Below are positions 26,949-35,314 of a stretch of DNA of 64,000 nt, piece after piece. The position numbers and the translations under genes are program-made. Each line of letters opens with the position of its first letter. Within the stretch, counting starts at the first letter, position 1. The DNA comes from Thermohalobaculum sp039815685. GTDB lineage: Bacteria > Pseudomonadota > Alphaproteobacteria > Rhodobacterales > Rhodobacteraceae. The notes beneath the pieces are model-generated. The model was given only the letters and a program-made list of their open reading frames with translations. It made no database searches and was not told the DNA's origin. The stretch lies in contig JBCBYV010000009.1 of NCBI GenBank assembly GCA_039815685.1, positions 1 to 64,000 of the forward strand. Direction: 5' to 3'.

Positions 26949-28349
26949 ATGCAGCGCCATGCAGAGATCTCCACGACGTCCGGCGGCCCCGGGCGCCGCG
27001 AGGCTTCATCCGAGCCCGTGTCGGATGAGGGAGCGGACGAGGCGGCGCCGGGTAGCGGCGTCGGGGGCGGCGGTTCGGGCCGTGCAGGGGGGGGCGTTGG
27101 CGGCGGGCGTGGACCGGGAGGGCCCGTCTCCCGGGACCCGGGCGCTGGCGTTGAAGATGCGACCCGCCGTGAGCCGGACCGGCATGGGGTCGGCTCGGGC
27201 GGGGATGTGCCGCCCGTCAATCTGCCCGTAGCGTTGTTGGCCGTGACGGTGAATGGGCGGTGCCGTGAGCGGAGCCCCGCCGATCTCGCGCTTTTCGGCC
27301 CCGACGGTGAGCGCTTCGTCGAACGTTTCGAGGATCGCACCGTCGGCCAGGCGCTCTTCGCCCGCGCCGTCGATCATGGCACGGCGGATGGCCAGGCGGT
27401 GCTGCTGACGGCGGCGGGAGGCCTTCGCTGCAGGGTCAGCCTGTGGCGCCAGCGGGGCGGGGAGCGGATCCGCGTCGTCGCGGCGATCGCGCCCGAGACC
27501 CCCGAGGGAGGCATGGGCGGAGACGGTGGAGCGGGGGGTGGCTCGAGCGATGGTTCGGGCGCTGCGCGCGGGCGCGCGGATCTGCCTGCCGCGAGCGAGC
27601 AGGCATCTGGTCCGGCTTGGGGACGCTACCCGCCGCTCCTTAGCCGATCTGCAGGCGCGGTGATGGATGTGCTCGGCGCGCTTCGTGGGCGCGCGAGTGC
27701 TGCGGAGCGATTGGTGCTTGAGGATGCGTTGGCTGGGCTCTGGCGGCTCATGGGGCTCTCGGGCGAGATGGCGCGGCGGGCGGCGCTGGTGGCGGAGCTC
27801 CCGGAAGGGGCGACGCCCGCGTCGATGTCACTGCCAGGGGCCGGGGCCATGCCGTCGGAGGTGGATCTCGACCGTCTGGTCGCGAGGCTGGTGCGGCTTG
27901 CGACGGGGACGGCCCGGCGTGCCGATGTGGGCCTCGAGCGCGCGGCGGCCGAGGAGGCGCCGCTCTGGGTTGTGGCGGATGCGGCGGCGCTCTGGAGTGC
28001 GGTCGAGATGGCGCTCGAGGGGGCGATCGATACTGTTGCGGAGGGTGGCTCTGTCACGGTGCGGATCGAGCAGGGGGCGCGGGGGGGGGTGTGCCTGCGC
28101 CTCATCGCCCGCGCGGCGCTGCCCTCGGCGCTAGCCTCGGGGGCAGCGTCCGAGGATGCCGGGGCCGGATCCGGGCAGGCTTCTCCGCGAAAGGAGGAGG
28201 TGGGTCCGTCGGTCGTTGCGGGGTCCTGGGCGCGCGTTGCCGCCTATGCTGCGACGGCCGGGGCGCGGCTGGAGGTGACACTGGGCGAGGATGGTGGCCA
28301 CAGGATCAGCATCTCGTTGCCCGAACGTGCCGTGCTCTGGCGTTCGTGA
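26949..28349 (+). CDS. Degenerate sensor-histidine-kinase-like protein
   Basis: A 466-residue protein in three parts: a Gly/Arg-rich low-complexity N-terminus (about 1-90); a PAS-like section (LALFGPDGERFVERFEDRTV...LRCRVSLWRQR); and a helical plus ATPase-like section (VMDVLGALRGRASAAERLVL, WSAVEMALEGAIDTVAEGGS, HRISISLPE). The fold order suggests a histidine kinase, but I see no H-box histidine, no N-box asparagine and no DxGxG. It may be a pseudokinase or scaffold. It follows the small gene by 6 bases and converges on mmcB with a 15-base gap. The true start could be later than 26949. Confidence 0.65.
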   Translation: MQRHAEISTTSGGPGRREASSEPVSDEGADEAAPGSGVGGGGSGRAGGGVGGGRGPGGPVSRDPGAGVEDATRREPDRHGVGSGGDVPPVNLPVALLAVTVNGRCRERSPADLALFGPDGERFVERFEDRTVGQALFARAVDHGTADGQAVLLTAAGGLRCRVSLWRQRGGERIRVVAAIAPETPEGGMGGDGGAGGGSSDGSGAARGRADLPAASEQASGPAWGRYPPLLSRSAGAVMDVLGALRGRASAAERLVLEDALAGLWRLMGLSGEMARRAALVAELPEGATPASMSLPGAGAMPSEVDLDRLVARLVRLATGTARRADVGLERAAAEEAPLWVVADAAALWSAVEMALEGAIDTVAEGGSVTVRIEQGARGGVCLRLIARAALPSALASGAASEDAGAGSGQASPRKEEVGPSVVAGSWARVAAYAATAGARLEVTLGEDGGHRISISLPERAVLWRS

Positions 28350-28364
28350 GCCTCCGGCGGTCGG

Positions 28365-28862
28365 TCAGAGGAGCGGCGGCGTCTCGGATCCGCCGGCGTC
28401 CCCGAGCCCCTGAGCAAGGGCGAGGCGGCGGGCTGCGAGCCGGGCGAAGCTGAGCGTCAGACCGCGTCTTCGGGCCGCCGCGAGAGGGCGCTCGGGGGCC
28501 ATGCGGATGAGCTCCGCGCCCCAGGCATCGGCGCGGATGAGGCCGTGTCCGGCAGGCAGGATCTCCTCGGGAAAGCTGGCGGGCACGGCGAAGAAGAAGC
28601 GGTCGCACCAGGGCAGGTAGAGCTGCCATTTCGCATCCGACTGAAAGTCCGCCCGGCTCGATTTGACCTCGACGCACCAGATCTCGCCCTTGGGTCCGAG
28701 CGCGCAGAGATCCATGCGCCGTCCCTTGGGGGCGGGAAACTCCGCCAGTGCCTCGAAGCCGAGGGACTGGAGAGCTGCCTGGACCCCGCGCGCCAGACGC
28801 TGGCCCGGTGCTGGCGCGGCGCCGGGATCGGGTGTGGTCGTTTCGAGGTCTGCTGCGGGCAC
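28365..28862 (-). CDS. mmcB: MmcB-family DNA repair protein
   Basis: A 165-residue protein with a PD-(D/E)XK nuclease-like core: RMDLCALGPKGEIWCVEVKSSRADFQSDAKW has the D...E-x-K arrangement (split here as RMDLCALG and CVEVKSSRADF). This is the MmcB (DUF1052) family, SOS-induced in Caulobacter and implicated in mitomycin-C damage tolerance alongside DnaE2/ImuB. The start is GTG at 28862. A GTTC-N7-GTTC LexA box lies 31 bases upstream, giving direct sequence support for SOS control. Confidence 0.9.
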   Translation of the reverse strand: MPAADLETTTPDPGAAPAPGQRLARGVQAALQSLGFEALAEFPAPKGRRMDLCALGPKGEIWCVEVKSSRADFQSDAKWQLYLPWCDRFFFAVPASFPEEILPAGHGLIRADAWGAELIRMAPERPLAAARRRGLTLSFARLAARRLALAQGLGDAGGSETPPLL

Positions 28863-29232
28863 GGGGCTGTCCTCCGAGCCGAAGGATCGCCGGAACGGAG
28901 AGGGAACGCAAGAGGGTCCGAAGCATGCGGAACCGCGCCTGGTCGGCGCGATGCTTCTTGCGGGGTTTCTGTGGCATGCGGTGCGAGCGGTACCAAGGCG
29001 GCGGGCCCGGCCGCGACATTCTCAGTGAGGGCTCGGGAGGCGCGGCGGGGGCGCCTTGGCGATGGTGTTCGAAGCCCGGGCCCGTCTCAAGGACGCCCCC
29101 GGCGATGCCGGGAGCGCCGCCTCTGGCGGTGGCTGCGCCATCCTTGACACGAGCCCGGCCTCCGACCGCCTGTGGTTGAGAACGGTTTGGCGTGGAGGTG
29201 GGTGGTCTGGCGCGTGTCTTGCGGTGCGCCGG
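28863..29232. other. Region upstream of mmcB and downstream of yejF
   Basis: No gene is supported here. It contains the LexA box and a two-part hairpin: GAAGCAT (28920-28926) with ATGCTTC (28951-28957), enclosing CGCGCC (28934-28939) and GGCGCG (28945-28950). The hairpin lies where transcripts from yejF would end, so it may be their terminator. Confidence 0.45.
28893..28907 (-). promoter_or_regulatory. LexA (SOS) box, GTTC-N7-GTTC
   Basis: On the minus strand the sequence reads GTTC-CCTCTCC-GTTC, an exact match to the direct-repeat LexA operator of alphaproteobacteria. It sits 31 bases before the mmcB start codon. Confidence 0.8.
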
Positions 29233-30843
29233 TCAGTCGGCGACGGCGGCGCTGGCTTCGAGGTCGAAGGCGGCGGCGATGAGGCCGCGGGCATAGGGTG
29301 TCTGCGGCGCCTCGAAGATCTGCTCGACGGGGCCTGCCTCGACGACGTCGCCATGGCGCATGACGATGACCCGGTGGGCCATGGCCCGCACCACCTTGAG
29401 GTCGTGGCTGATGAAGAGATAGCCGAGGCTGTGGCGGCGCTGGAGATCGCGGAGGAGCTCGACGATCTGGCCCTGCACGGTCATGTCGAGCGCCGAGGTC
29501 GGCTCGTCCAGCACCACGAAGCGCGGCTTCAGGATCATGGCGCGGGCGATGGCGATGCGCTGGCGCTGCCCCCCGGAGAACTCGTGCGGGTAGCGGTCCA
29601 TGGTCGCGGGATCGAGGCCGGTCTCGGTCATGACCTGCGCCACTGCCTCGCGCGGGGTGGCAGCGTCGCCCTGGAGGCCGTGGACGCCGAGGCCCTCGGC
29701 GATGATCTCGGCGACGGACATGCGCGGGGAGAGCGAGCCGTAGGGGTCCTGGAAGACGACCTGCATGTCCCGGCGGAGGGCGCGCAGGTCGCGCTTCGGC
29801 AACTCGTGCACGTTGCGCCCGAGAAAGGCGATGCGCCCCTCGGAGCCGATGAGCCGCATGAGAGCGAGGGCGAGGGTCGTCTTGCCGCTGCCGGACTCGC
29901 CCACGATGCCGAGGGTCTCCCCCTCCCTCAGCGAGAGATCGATATCCGTCACCGCCTTCACATAGCCGGTGGTGCGGCGGAAGAAGCCCGTGCGGATGGG
30001 GAACCATACCCGCATCTTCTCGCCCTCGAGCAACGTCTCGGCGTTGTCGCGCACGGGGTCGGGACGGCCGGTCGGCTCGGCGGAGAGGAGCTTCTGGGTG
30101 TAGGGATGCTCGGGTGTGTCGAAGACCTTCTCGGTGGGGCCCGTCTCGACGATATGGCCCTTCTCCATCACCGCGACCCGGTCCGCGACCTTGCGCACGA
30201 TGCCGAGATCGTGGGTGATGAAGAGCATCGCGAGACCCTCGCGCCGGCGGAGATCGGCGAGGAGCTCGAGGATCTGGGCCTGAATCGTGACGTCGAGGGC
30301 CGTCGTTGGCTCGTCGGCCACCAGGAGCTTCGGGCCGTTGGCGAGGGCCATGGCGATCATCACGCGCTGCCGCTGTCCGCCCGAGAGCTGGTGCGGCCAG
30401 GCGCCGAGGCGGCTCTCGGCGTCGCGGATGCCGACCTGGGCGAGGAGCTCGAGCACGCGCTCGCGTGCCGCTGTGCCTTTGAGGCCCTGATGGAGCGTCA
30501 GGCTCTCGGCGATCTGCTTCTCGATCGTGTGGAGCGGATTGAGCGAGGTCATCGGCTCCTGGAAGATGAAGCTGATGTCGTTGCCGCGGATCCGCCGCAG
30601 CGTCTCGCCCGATGCGCCGGTCAGCGTCTCGCCGCGGAAGCGGACCGTGCCCTCGATCTTGGCCGTGTCGGGCAGGAGGCCGACGGTGGAGAGGGCGGAG
30701 AGGGACTTGCCGGAGCCGGACTCACCCACGAGCGCCAGCGTCTCGCCCGCCCCGACGGAGAAGGAGACGCCGTCTACGGCCGGGCGCGGGGCCGCGCCGA
30801 AGGTGATGCGGAGGTCGCGGACCTCGAGAAGCGGCGCTGTCAT
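29233..30843 (-). CDS. yejF: Peptide ABC transporter ATPase YejF
   Basis: A 536-residue protein with two fused ABC domains. The first has Walker A GESGSGKS, signature LSGGQRQRV and Walker B LLVADEPTTALD; the second has GESGSGKTT, FSGGQRQRIAIARAM and FVVLDEPTSALD. It energises the YejABEF importer, which takes up oligopeptide-like compounds including microcin C in enterobacteria. The ATG at 30843 overlaps the yejE stop (ATGA), fixing the start; the frame upstream is antisense to yejE coding. Confidence 0.95.
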   Translation of the reverse strand: MTAPLLEVRDLRITFGAAPRPAVDGVSFSVGAGETLALVGESGSGKSLSALSTVGLLPDTAKIEGTVRFRGETLTGASGETLRRIRGNDISFIFQEPMTSLNPLHTIEKQIAESLTLHQGLKGTAARERVLELLAQVGIRDAESRLGAWPHQLSGGQRQRVMIAMALANGPKLLVADEPTTALDVTIQAQILELLADLRRREGLAMLFITHDLGIVRKVADRVAVMEKGHIVETGPTEKVFDTPEHPYTQKLLSAEPTGRPDPVRDNAETLLEGEKMRVWFPIRTGFFRRTTGYVKAVTDIDLSLREGETLGIVGESGSGKTTLALALMRLIGSEGRIAFLGRNVHELPKRDLRALRRDMQVVFQDPYGSLSPRMSVAEIIAEGLGVHGLQGDAATPREAVAQVMTETGLDPATMDRYPHEFSGGQRQRIAIARAMILKPRFVVLDEPTSALDMTVQGQIVELLRDLQRRHSLGYLFISHDLKVVRAMAHRVIVMRHGDVVEAGPVEQIFEAPQTPYARGLIAAAFDLEASAAVAD

Positions 30844-31997
30844 GCAAAGGCCTTTCTGGGGTCGAAGGCGTCGCGCACGCCCTCGAAGATGAACACCATG
30901 AGCGAGAGCATGACCGCGAAGGTCACGAACGCCGTAATCGCGAGATGGGGGTCGGTGAGGTATTTCTTGCCCTGGAGCGCGAGCTCGCCTAGCGAGGGGT
31001 AGCCCTCGGAGAGGCCGAAGCCGAGGAAGTCCAGCCCGGCGAGGAGCCCGATGGAGGCGGTGAGCTGGAAAGGCAGGAGCGTGAGGGTCGCCACCATCGC
31101 GTTCGGCAGGACATGGCGGAAGATGATCATCCAGTCGTTGACGCCGAGGGCGCGGGCGGCCTGTACGTACTCGAAATTCCGCGCGCGCAGGAACTCGGCG
31201 CGCACCACACCCGTGAGTGCCGTCCATGAGAAGGCGACGAAGACACCGAACATCAGCCAGAGATTGGGCCCGAAGATCGCGGACAGGATGAGGATGATGT
31301 AGAGGGTGTTCATCGACGTCCAGATCTCCTCGACCCGCTGGAAGGTCAGATCGACCCAGCCGCCGAAGAAACCCTGTGCCGCGCCTGCGATGATGCCGAT
31401 GAGGGAGGCTGCGAGCGTGACGCCGAAGCCGAATAGTACGGAGAGGCGGAAGCCGTAGATCACGCGGGCAAGCACGTCGCGCGCCCGGTCATCCGTACCG
31501 AGAACATGGGTAGCGTCAGGCGGGGATGGGGCGGTCGCGACCTCGTAGTCTACCGTGTCGTAGCTGAAGGGGATCAAGGGCCAGAGGATCCAGCCCGCGG
31601 TATTTTCCTCAGGCACCGCGGCGTTGTCGTCGTCGAAGCAGGGATCCGTCGCGCCACCAGTGCGGATCAGGCATTGCACGAAGGGATCGGTGAAGCTTGC
31701 CTCGGTCTCGAAATCACCGCCGAAATGGGTCTCGGGATAGCTCGTGGTCAGCGGGGTCAGGAACTCGCCCTGGAAGCTCACGAGGATCGGGCGGTCGTTC
31801 GCGACGAGCTCCGCGCAGAGGCTGATGAGGAAGAGGACCGAGAAGATCCGGAGGGACCAGAGCGCGCGCTTGTTCGCGCGGAAATTCTGCACGCGCCGGC
31901 GGTCGAGGGGCGAGAGGGTGAAGAAACCGCGCGCGGGCTGCGGCGCGGGTGCCGCCACCTCCGCCGTCATGGTGCGGGTTTGCAGGCCGTCATCCAT
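30840..31997 (-). CDS. yejE: Peptide ABC transporter permease YejE
   Basis: A 385-residue inner-membrane permease. After a cytoplasmic N-terminus (LSPLDRRRVQNFRANKRALW) come one helix, a periplasmic stretch, and the five-helix BPD_transp_1 core with the EAA-type loop YVQAARALGVNDWMIIFRHV. It partners YejB in the channel. It overlaps yejF by four bases and touches yejB by one base. Confidence 0.95.
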   Translation of the reverse strand: MDDGLQTRTMTAEVAAPAPQPARGFFTLSPLDRRRVQNFRANKRALWSLRIFSVLFLISLCAELVANDRPILVSFQGEFLTPLTTSYPETHFGGDFETEASFTDPFVQCLIRTGGATDPCFDDDNAAVPEENTAGWILWPLIPFSYDTVDYEVATAPSPPDATHVLGTDDRARDVLARVIYGFRLSVLFGFGVTLAASLIGIIAGAAQGFFGGWVDLTFQRVEEIWTSMNTLYIILILSAIFGPNLWLMFGVFVAFSWTALTGVVRAEFLRARNFEYVQAARALGVNDWMIIFRHVLPNAMVATLTLLPFQLTASIGLLAGLDFLGFGLSEGYPSLGELALQGKKYLTDPHLAITAFVTFAVMLSLMVFIFEGVRDAFDPRKAFA

Positions 31998-33160
31998 CAG
32001 CCGGGCCTCCCCTCGAAATCGATACGCGGGTCGATGACGACGTACATGAGATCGGAGATTAGCTTCACGACGAGCCCCATCAGCCCGAAGAGATAGAGCG
32101 TGCCGAGGACGACCGGATAGTCACGGCTGACCACCGCCTCGAAACCGAGGAGGCCTAGGCCGTCGAGCGAGAACACCGTCTCGACGAAGAGCGAGCCCGT
32201 GAAGAAGATCGAGATGAAGGCCGCCGGAAAGCCCGCGATCACGATCAGCATCGCGTTGCGGAAGACGTGGCCGTAGAGGACCGTGCGCTCCTCGATGCCC
32301 TTGGCGCGGGCGGTCATGACGTACTGCTTGCGGATCTCGTCGAGGAAGGAGTTCTTGGTCAGCAGCGTGAGCGTCGCGAAGCCGGAGATCGCCATCGCCG
32401 TCACCGGCAGCACGATGTGCCAGAGATAGTCGAGGATCTTGCCGATGAGGCTCATCTGCTCCCACCCGTCGGAGGTGAGGCCGCGGAGGGGGAAGATCTG
32501 CACGAAGCTGCCGCCGGCGAAGAGGACGAGCAGGATCACCGCGAAGAGGAAGCCGGGGATCGCATAGGCTGCGATGATGACGCCCGAGGTTATGGCGTCG
32601 AAGCGGCTGCCGTCCTGCACCGCCTTGCGGATGCCGAGGGGGATGCTGACGAGGTAGCTGATCAGCGTCGTCCAAAGGCCGAGGCTGATCGAGACCGGCA
32701 TCTTCTCGAGGATGAGATCGATGACGGAGACGGAGCGGAAGAAGCTCTGCCCGAAATCGAAGGTCAGGTAGTCCACGACCATGAGGCCGAAACGCTCGAG
32801 GACGGGGATCGACTTCTTCTCGCATTCCTCGGCCGTGACGCGAGCGGGGCCGGTATAGCCTTCCTCACACACGATCCGGGCGAAGTTGAACTCGACCTCG
32901 AGCCTCGCGATGAAGTCCGGATCGAGGCCCTGGGCGCCCCTGTACTGGCTGTCGCTGCCGATGCTCTGTCCCGCACCGCCGCCGCCCGCATCGGTGCCGC
33001 CGGCGAAGCGGTCGGTGCTGGAGCCCTGATCGTCGATCTGGGCGAGCACCTGCTCGACGGGGCCGCCGGGGGCGAACTGGATGACGATGAAGTTGAGCGC
33101 CATGATCCCGAGCAGCGTCGGGATGATGAGCAGCAGCCGGCGCAGGATGTAGGCGCCCAA
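31997..33160 (-). CDS. yejB: Peptide ABC transporter permease YejB
   Basis: A 387-residue permease with an N-terminal helix (LLLIIPTLLGIMALNFIVIQ), the usual FAPGGPVEQV block, a long periplasmic insert (about residues 40-120), and the membrane core with EAA loop QYVMTARAKGIEERTVLYGH. It lies 4 bases downstream of yejA and is joined to yejE. Confidence 0.95.
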   Translation of the reverse strand: MGAYILRRLLLIIPTLLGIMALNFIVIQFAPGGPVEQVLAQIDDQGSSTDRFAGGTDAGGGGAGQSIGSDSQYRGAQGLDPDFIARLEVEFNFARIVCEEGYTGPARVTAEECEKKSIPVLERFGLMVVDYLTFDFGQSFFRSVSVIDLILEKMPVSISLGLWTTLISYLVSIPLGIRKAVQDGSRFDAITSGVIIAAYAIPGFLFAVILLVLFAGGSFVQIFPLRGLTSDGWEQMSLIGKILDYLWHIVLPVTAMAISGFATLTLLTKNSFLDEIRKQYVMTARAKGIEERTVLYGHVFRNAMLIVIAGFPAAFISIFFTGSLFVETVFSLDGLGLLGFEAVVSRDYPVVLGTLYLFGLMGLVVKLISDLMYVVIDPRIDFEGRPG

Positions 33161-33164
33161 GGCG

Positions 33165-35063
33165 TCAGTTCCCCACTTGGTCCGCGAGGCGTGCCTGTTT
33201 CTCAGGGTCGATCCACCAGGTGTCGATCACGCCGCGCTCATAGGCCGGTTTCACGGCGGGGCGGTCGTAGATGTCCCAGTAGGCGAGGTGGTGGGCGGCC
33301 TTCGACCATTGCGGCACCCAGATATGCATCGCACGCAGCACACGGTCGAGCGCGCTGACGGCGGTGTTTAGCTCATCGCGGCTAGTCGCGCGCTCGATCC
33401 TGTCGATGAGCGCGTCGACGACCGGAGAGTTCACGCCGGCGAGGTTGTTGGAGCCCTTGGAGTCGGCAGAGGAGGAGTGGAAGACGTTGCGCAGCTCGAC
33501 GCCCGGGGTCAGCGACATCGCGAGGCGATTGACGGTGATGTCAAAGTCGAACTCGTCGGTGCGGTTCTTGTAGCTGGCGGGGTCGACCGTGCGCACGCTG
33601 CCCTGGATGCCGAGCCGGTCGAGGTTCTGCTTGTAGGGGGTGGTGATGCGCTCGAAGCCTTCGCTCACCAGCAGGAACTCGACGGTCAGCACCTCGCCAT
33701 CCGCGTTCTTGCGCACGCCGTCCTGGATGGTCCAGCCGGCGTCGTCGAGGAGCTTGGCGGCCGCGCGGAGGGTGCGGCGGGGGCGGCCTGAGCCGTCGGT
33801 CTCGGGCGGGACATAGGCCGCGCTTTCGAGCACGCCGGGGGGCAGGTCGCTCGCCATCGGCTCGAGGAGCGCGATCTCGGCCGGGGCAGGGGCGCCCGAG
33901 GCCTCGAGCACGCCGCCGCCCTCGAAGAAGCTGTCGGTCCGGTTGTAGAGCCCGTAGAAAAGCGTGCGGTTCGACCATTCGAAGTCGAAGACGCTGGCAA
34001 TGGCCTCGCGCACTCGTGGGTCGGAGAACTTCTCGCGGCGGAGGTTGAACCAGAAGCCCTGCGTGCCGGCGGGCCGGTTGTCGGGCAGCGTGTCCTTCAC
34101 GACGTCGCCGCGTTGGATGGCGGGGAAGTCGTAGGCGGTGGCCCAGAGCTTGGACCAGAACTCCTCGTTGAAGGTGAAGGTGCCGGCCTTGAAGGCCTCG
34201 AAACCAGCCGAACGGTCGCGGAAATACTCGATGCGCACTTCCTCGAAATTGAAGTGGCCGCGGTTCACGGGCAGGTCCCAGCCCCAGTAGTCCTCGCGCC
34301 GGCGGAGGATCAGGCGCCGTCCGGGCTCGGCGCTCGCGACCTCGTATGGGCCGGAGGAAAGGAGCGGATCGAGGGTCGAGTCGGAGAACTCGCGCCCCTC
34401 CCACCACGCCTTCGGCAGGATCGTGAGGGCGGCGACGGCCATGGGCATGTCGCGGAGCGGGGCGTCGGGATTGAAGGTGAAGCGGACGCGGCGCGTGTCG
34501 AGCGCCTCGACCCCGGTGACGCTGCCGTACTGGATGGCGTAGGTCGGGCGGCCCTTCGCGATCAGCGTCTCGAAGGTCCAGACCACGTCCTCCGCCGTCA
34601 CCGGGCTGCCATCGGCGAAGCGGGCTTCCTCGCGCAGGGTGAAGACGACGCTGGCGCCGTCCTCCGCGATCTCGGCGCTTTCGGCGAGGAGGCCGTACAT
34701 CGCGTCCGGCTCGTCACCCGCGCCGGTCATCAGGCTGTCGAAGGTGAGGCTGATCCCGATCGCGGGGTTTCCCTTGAGAATGAAGGGATGGAGGCTGTCG
34801 AAGGTGACGCCGCCGAAGCCCGTGGAGAACGTGCCACCGACCGGCGCGTCGGGGTTCACATAGTCGAAATGGGCGAAGTCGGCGGCGTATTTGAGCTCGC
34901 CGAAGGCCGAGATGCCGTGGCTCGCGACCCCGCGCGGGGCGGCGGCGCGGGCGGTGCCGGGCAAGGAGAGGCCGGGGGAGAGGCCGAGAGCAGCGGCGCC
35001 TAGGCCGAGGCGGCCAAAGCCGCGGCGGGTAAGGCTAGGATGTCCCGTGAGGCCTCTCTTCAT
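33165..35063 (-). CDS. yejA: Peptide ABC transporter substrate-binding protein YejA
   Basis: A 632-residue periplasmic solute-binding protein (SBP family 5). The N-terminus has a twin-arginine signal, SLTRRGFGRLGLGAAALGLS, with cleavage expected after ARA, so it is probably exported folded by Tat. Later blocks such as ADGSPVTAEDVVWTFETLI and the terminal DTWWIDPEKQARLADQ fit the family. First gene of yejABEF. Confidence 0.95.
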   Translation of the reverse strand: MKRGLTGHPSLTRRGFGRLGLGAAALGLSPGLSLPGTARAAAPRGVASHGISAFGELKYAADFAHFDYVNPDAPVGGTFSTGFGGVTFDSLHPFILKGNPAIGISLTFDSLMTGAGDEPDAMYGLLAESAEIAEDGASVVFTLREEARFADGSPVTAEDVVWTFETLIAKGRPTYAIQYGSVTGVEALDTRRVRFTFNPDAPLRDMPMAVAALTILPKAWWEGREFSDSTLDPLLSSGPYEVASAEPGRRLILRRREDYWGWDLPVNRGHFNFEEVRIEYFRDRSAGFEAFKAGTFTFNEEFWSKLWATAYDFPAIQRGDVVKDTLPDNRPAGTQGFWFNLRREKFSDPRVREAIASVFDFEWSNRTLFYGLYNRTDSFFEGGGVLEASGAPAPAEIALLEPMASDLPPGVLESAAYVPPETDGSGRPRRTLRAAAKLLDDAGWTIQDGVRKNADGEVLTVEFLLVSEGFERITTPYKQNLDRLGIQGSVRTVDPASYKNRTDEFDFDITVNRLAMSLTPGVELRNVFHSSSADSKGSNNLAGVNSPVVDALIDRIERATSRDELNTAVSALDRVLRAMHIWVPQWSKAAHHLAYWDIYDRPAVKPAYERGVIDTWWIDPEKQARLADQVGN

Positions 35064-35262
35064 GCGTCGTCTCCCGTCACCTGCATGTCTTGCGGCCCTG
35101 CCGCACAGTTAAGGGTTGGAAATGGGGCAAGCGCTTTTCAAGGCGAGGGCGCTGAGTTCCGCTTAACATGCTCGTTAGATACCGGCCATCTGCTGCGCTT
35201 GCCGGACACGGACGCGTTCGTGAACGACGCGGGCCGTGCTTTCCGGCGGCGAGCGGAAACGC

Positions 35263-35289
35263 GAAAGCGCGCCGCAGGGGCGCGCTTTC
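35263..35289 (-). terminator. Strong hairpin after the di-heme cytochrome gene
   Basis: GAAAGCGCGCC (35263-35273) pairs perfectly with GGCGCGCTTTC (35279-35289) around a GCAGG loop, 25 bases beyond the cytochrome stop. On the minus strand it ends in TTTCGCGTTT, a weak T-rich tail. Confidence 0.65.
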
Positions 35290-35314
35290 AGGTGCATGTC
35301 GTCGCAGCGCCGTG

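Noticed and set aside
29056..31002. A 648-codon open frame on the plus strand
   Set aside because: Antisense of yejF, whose ABC motifs are complete.
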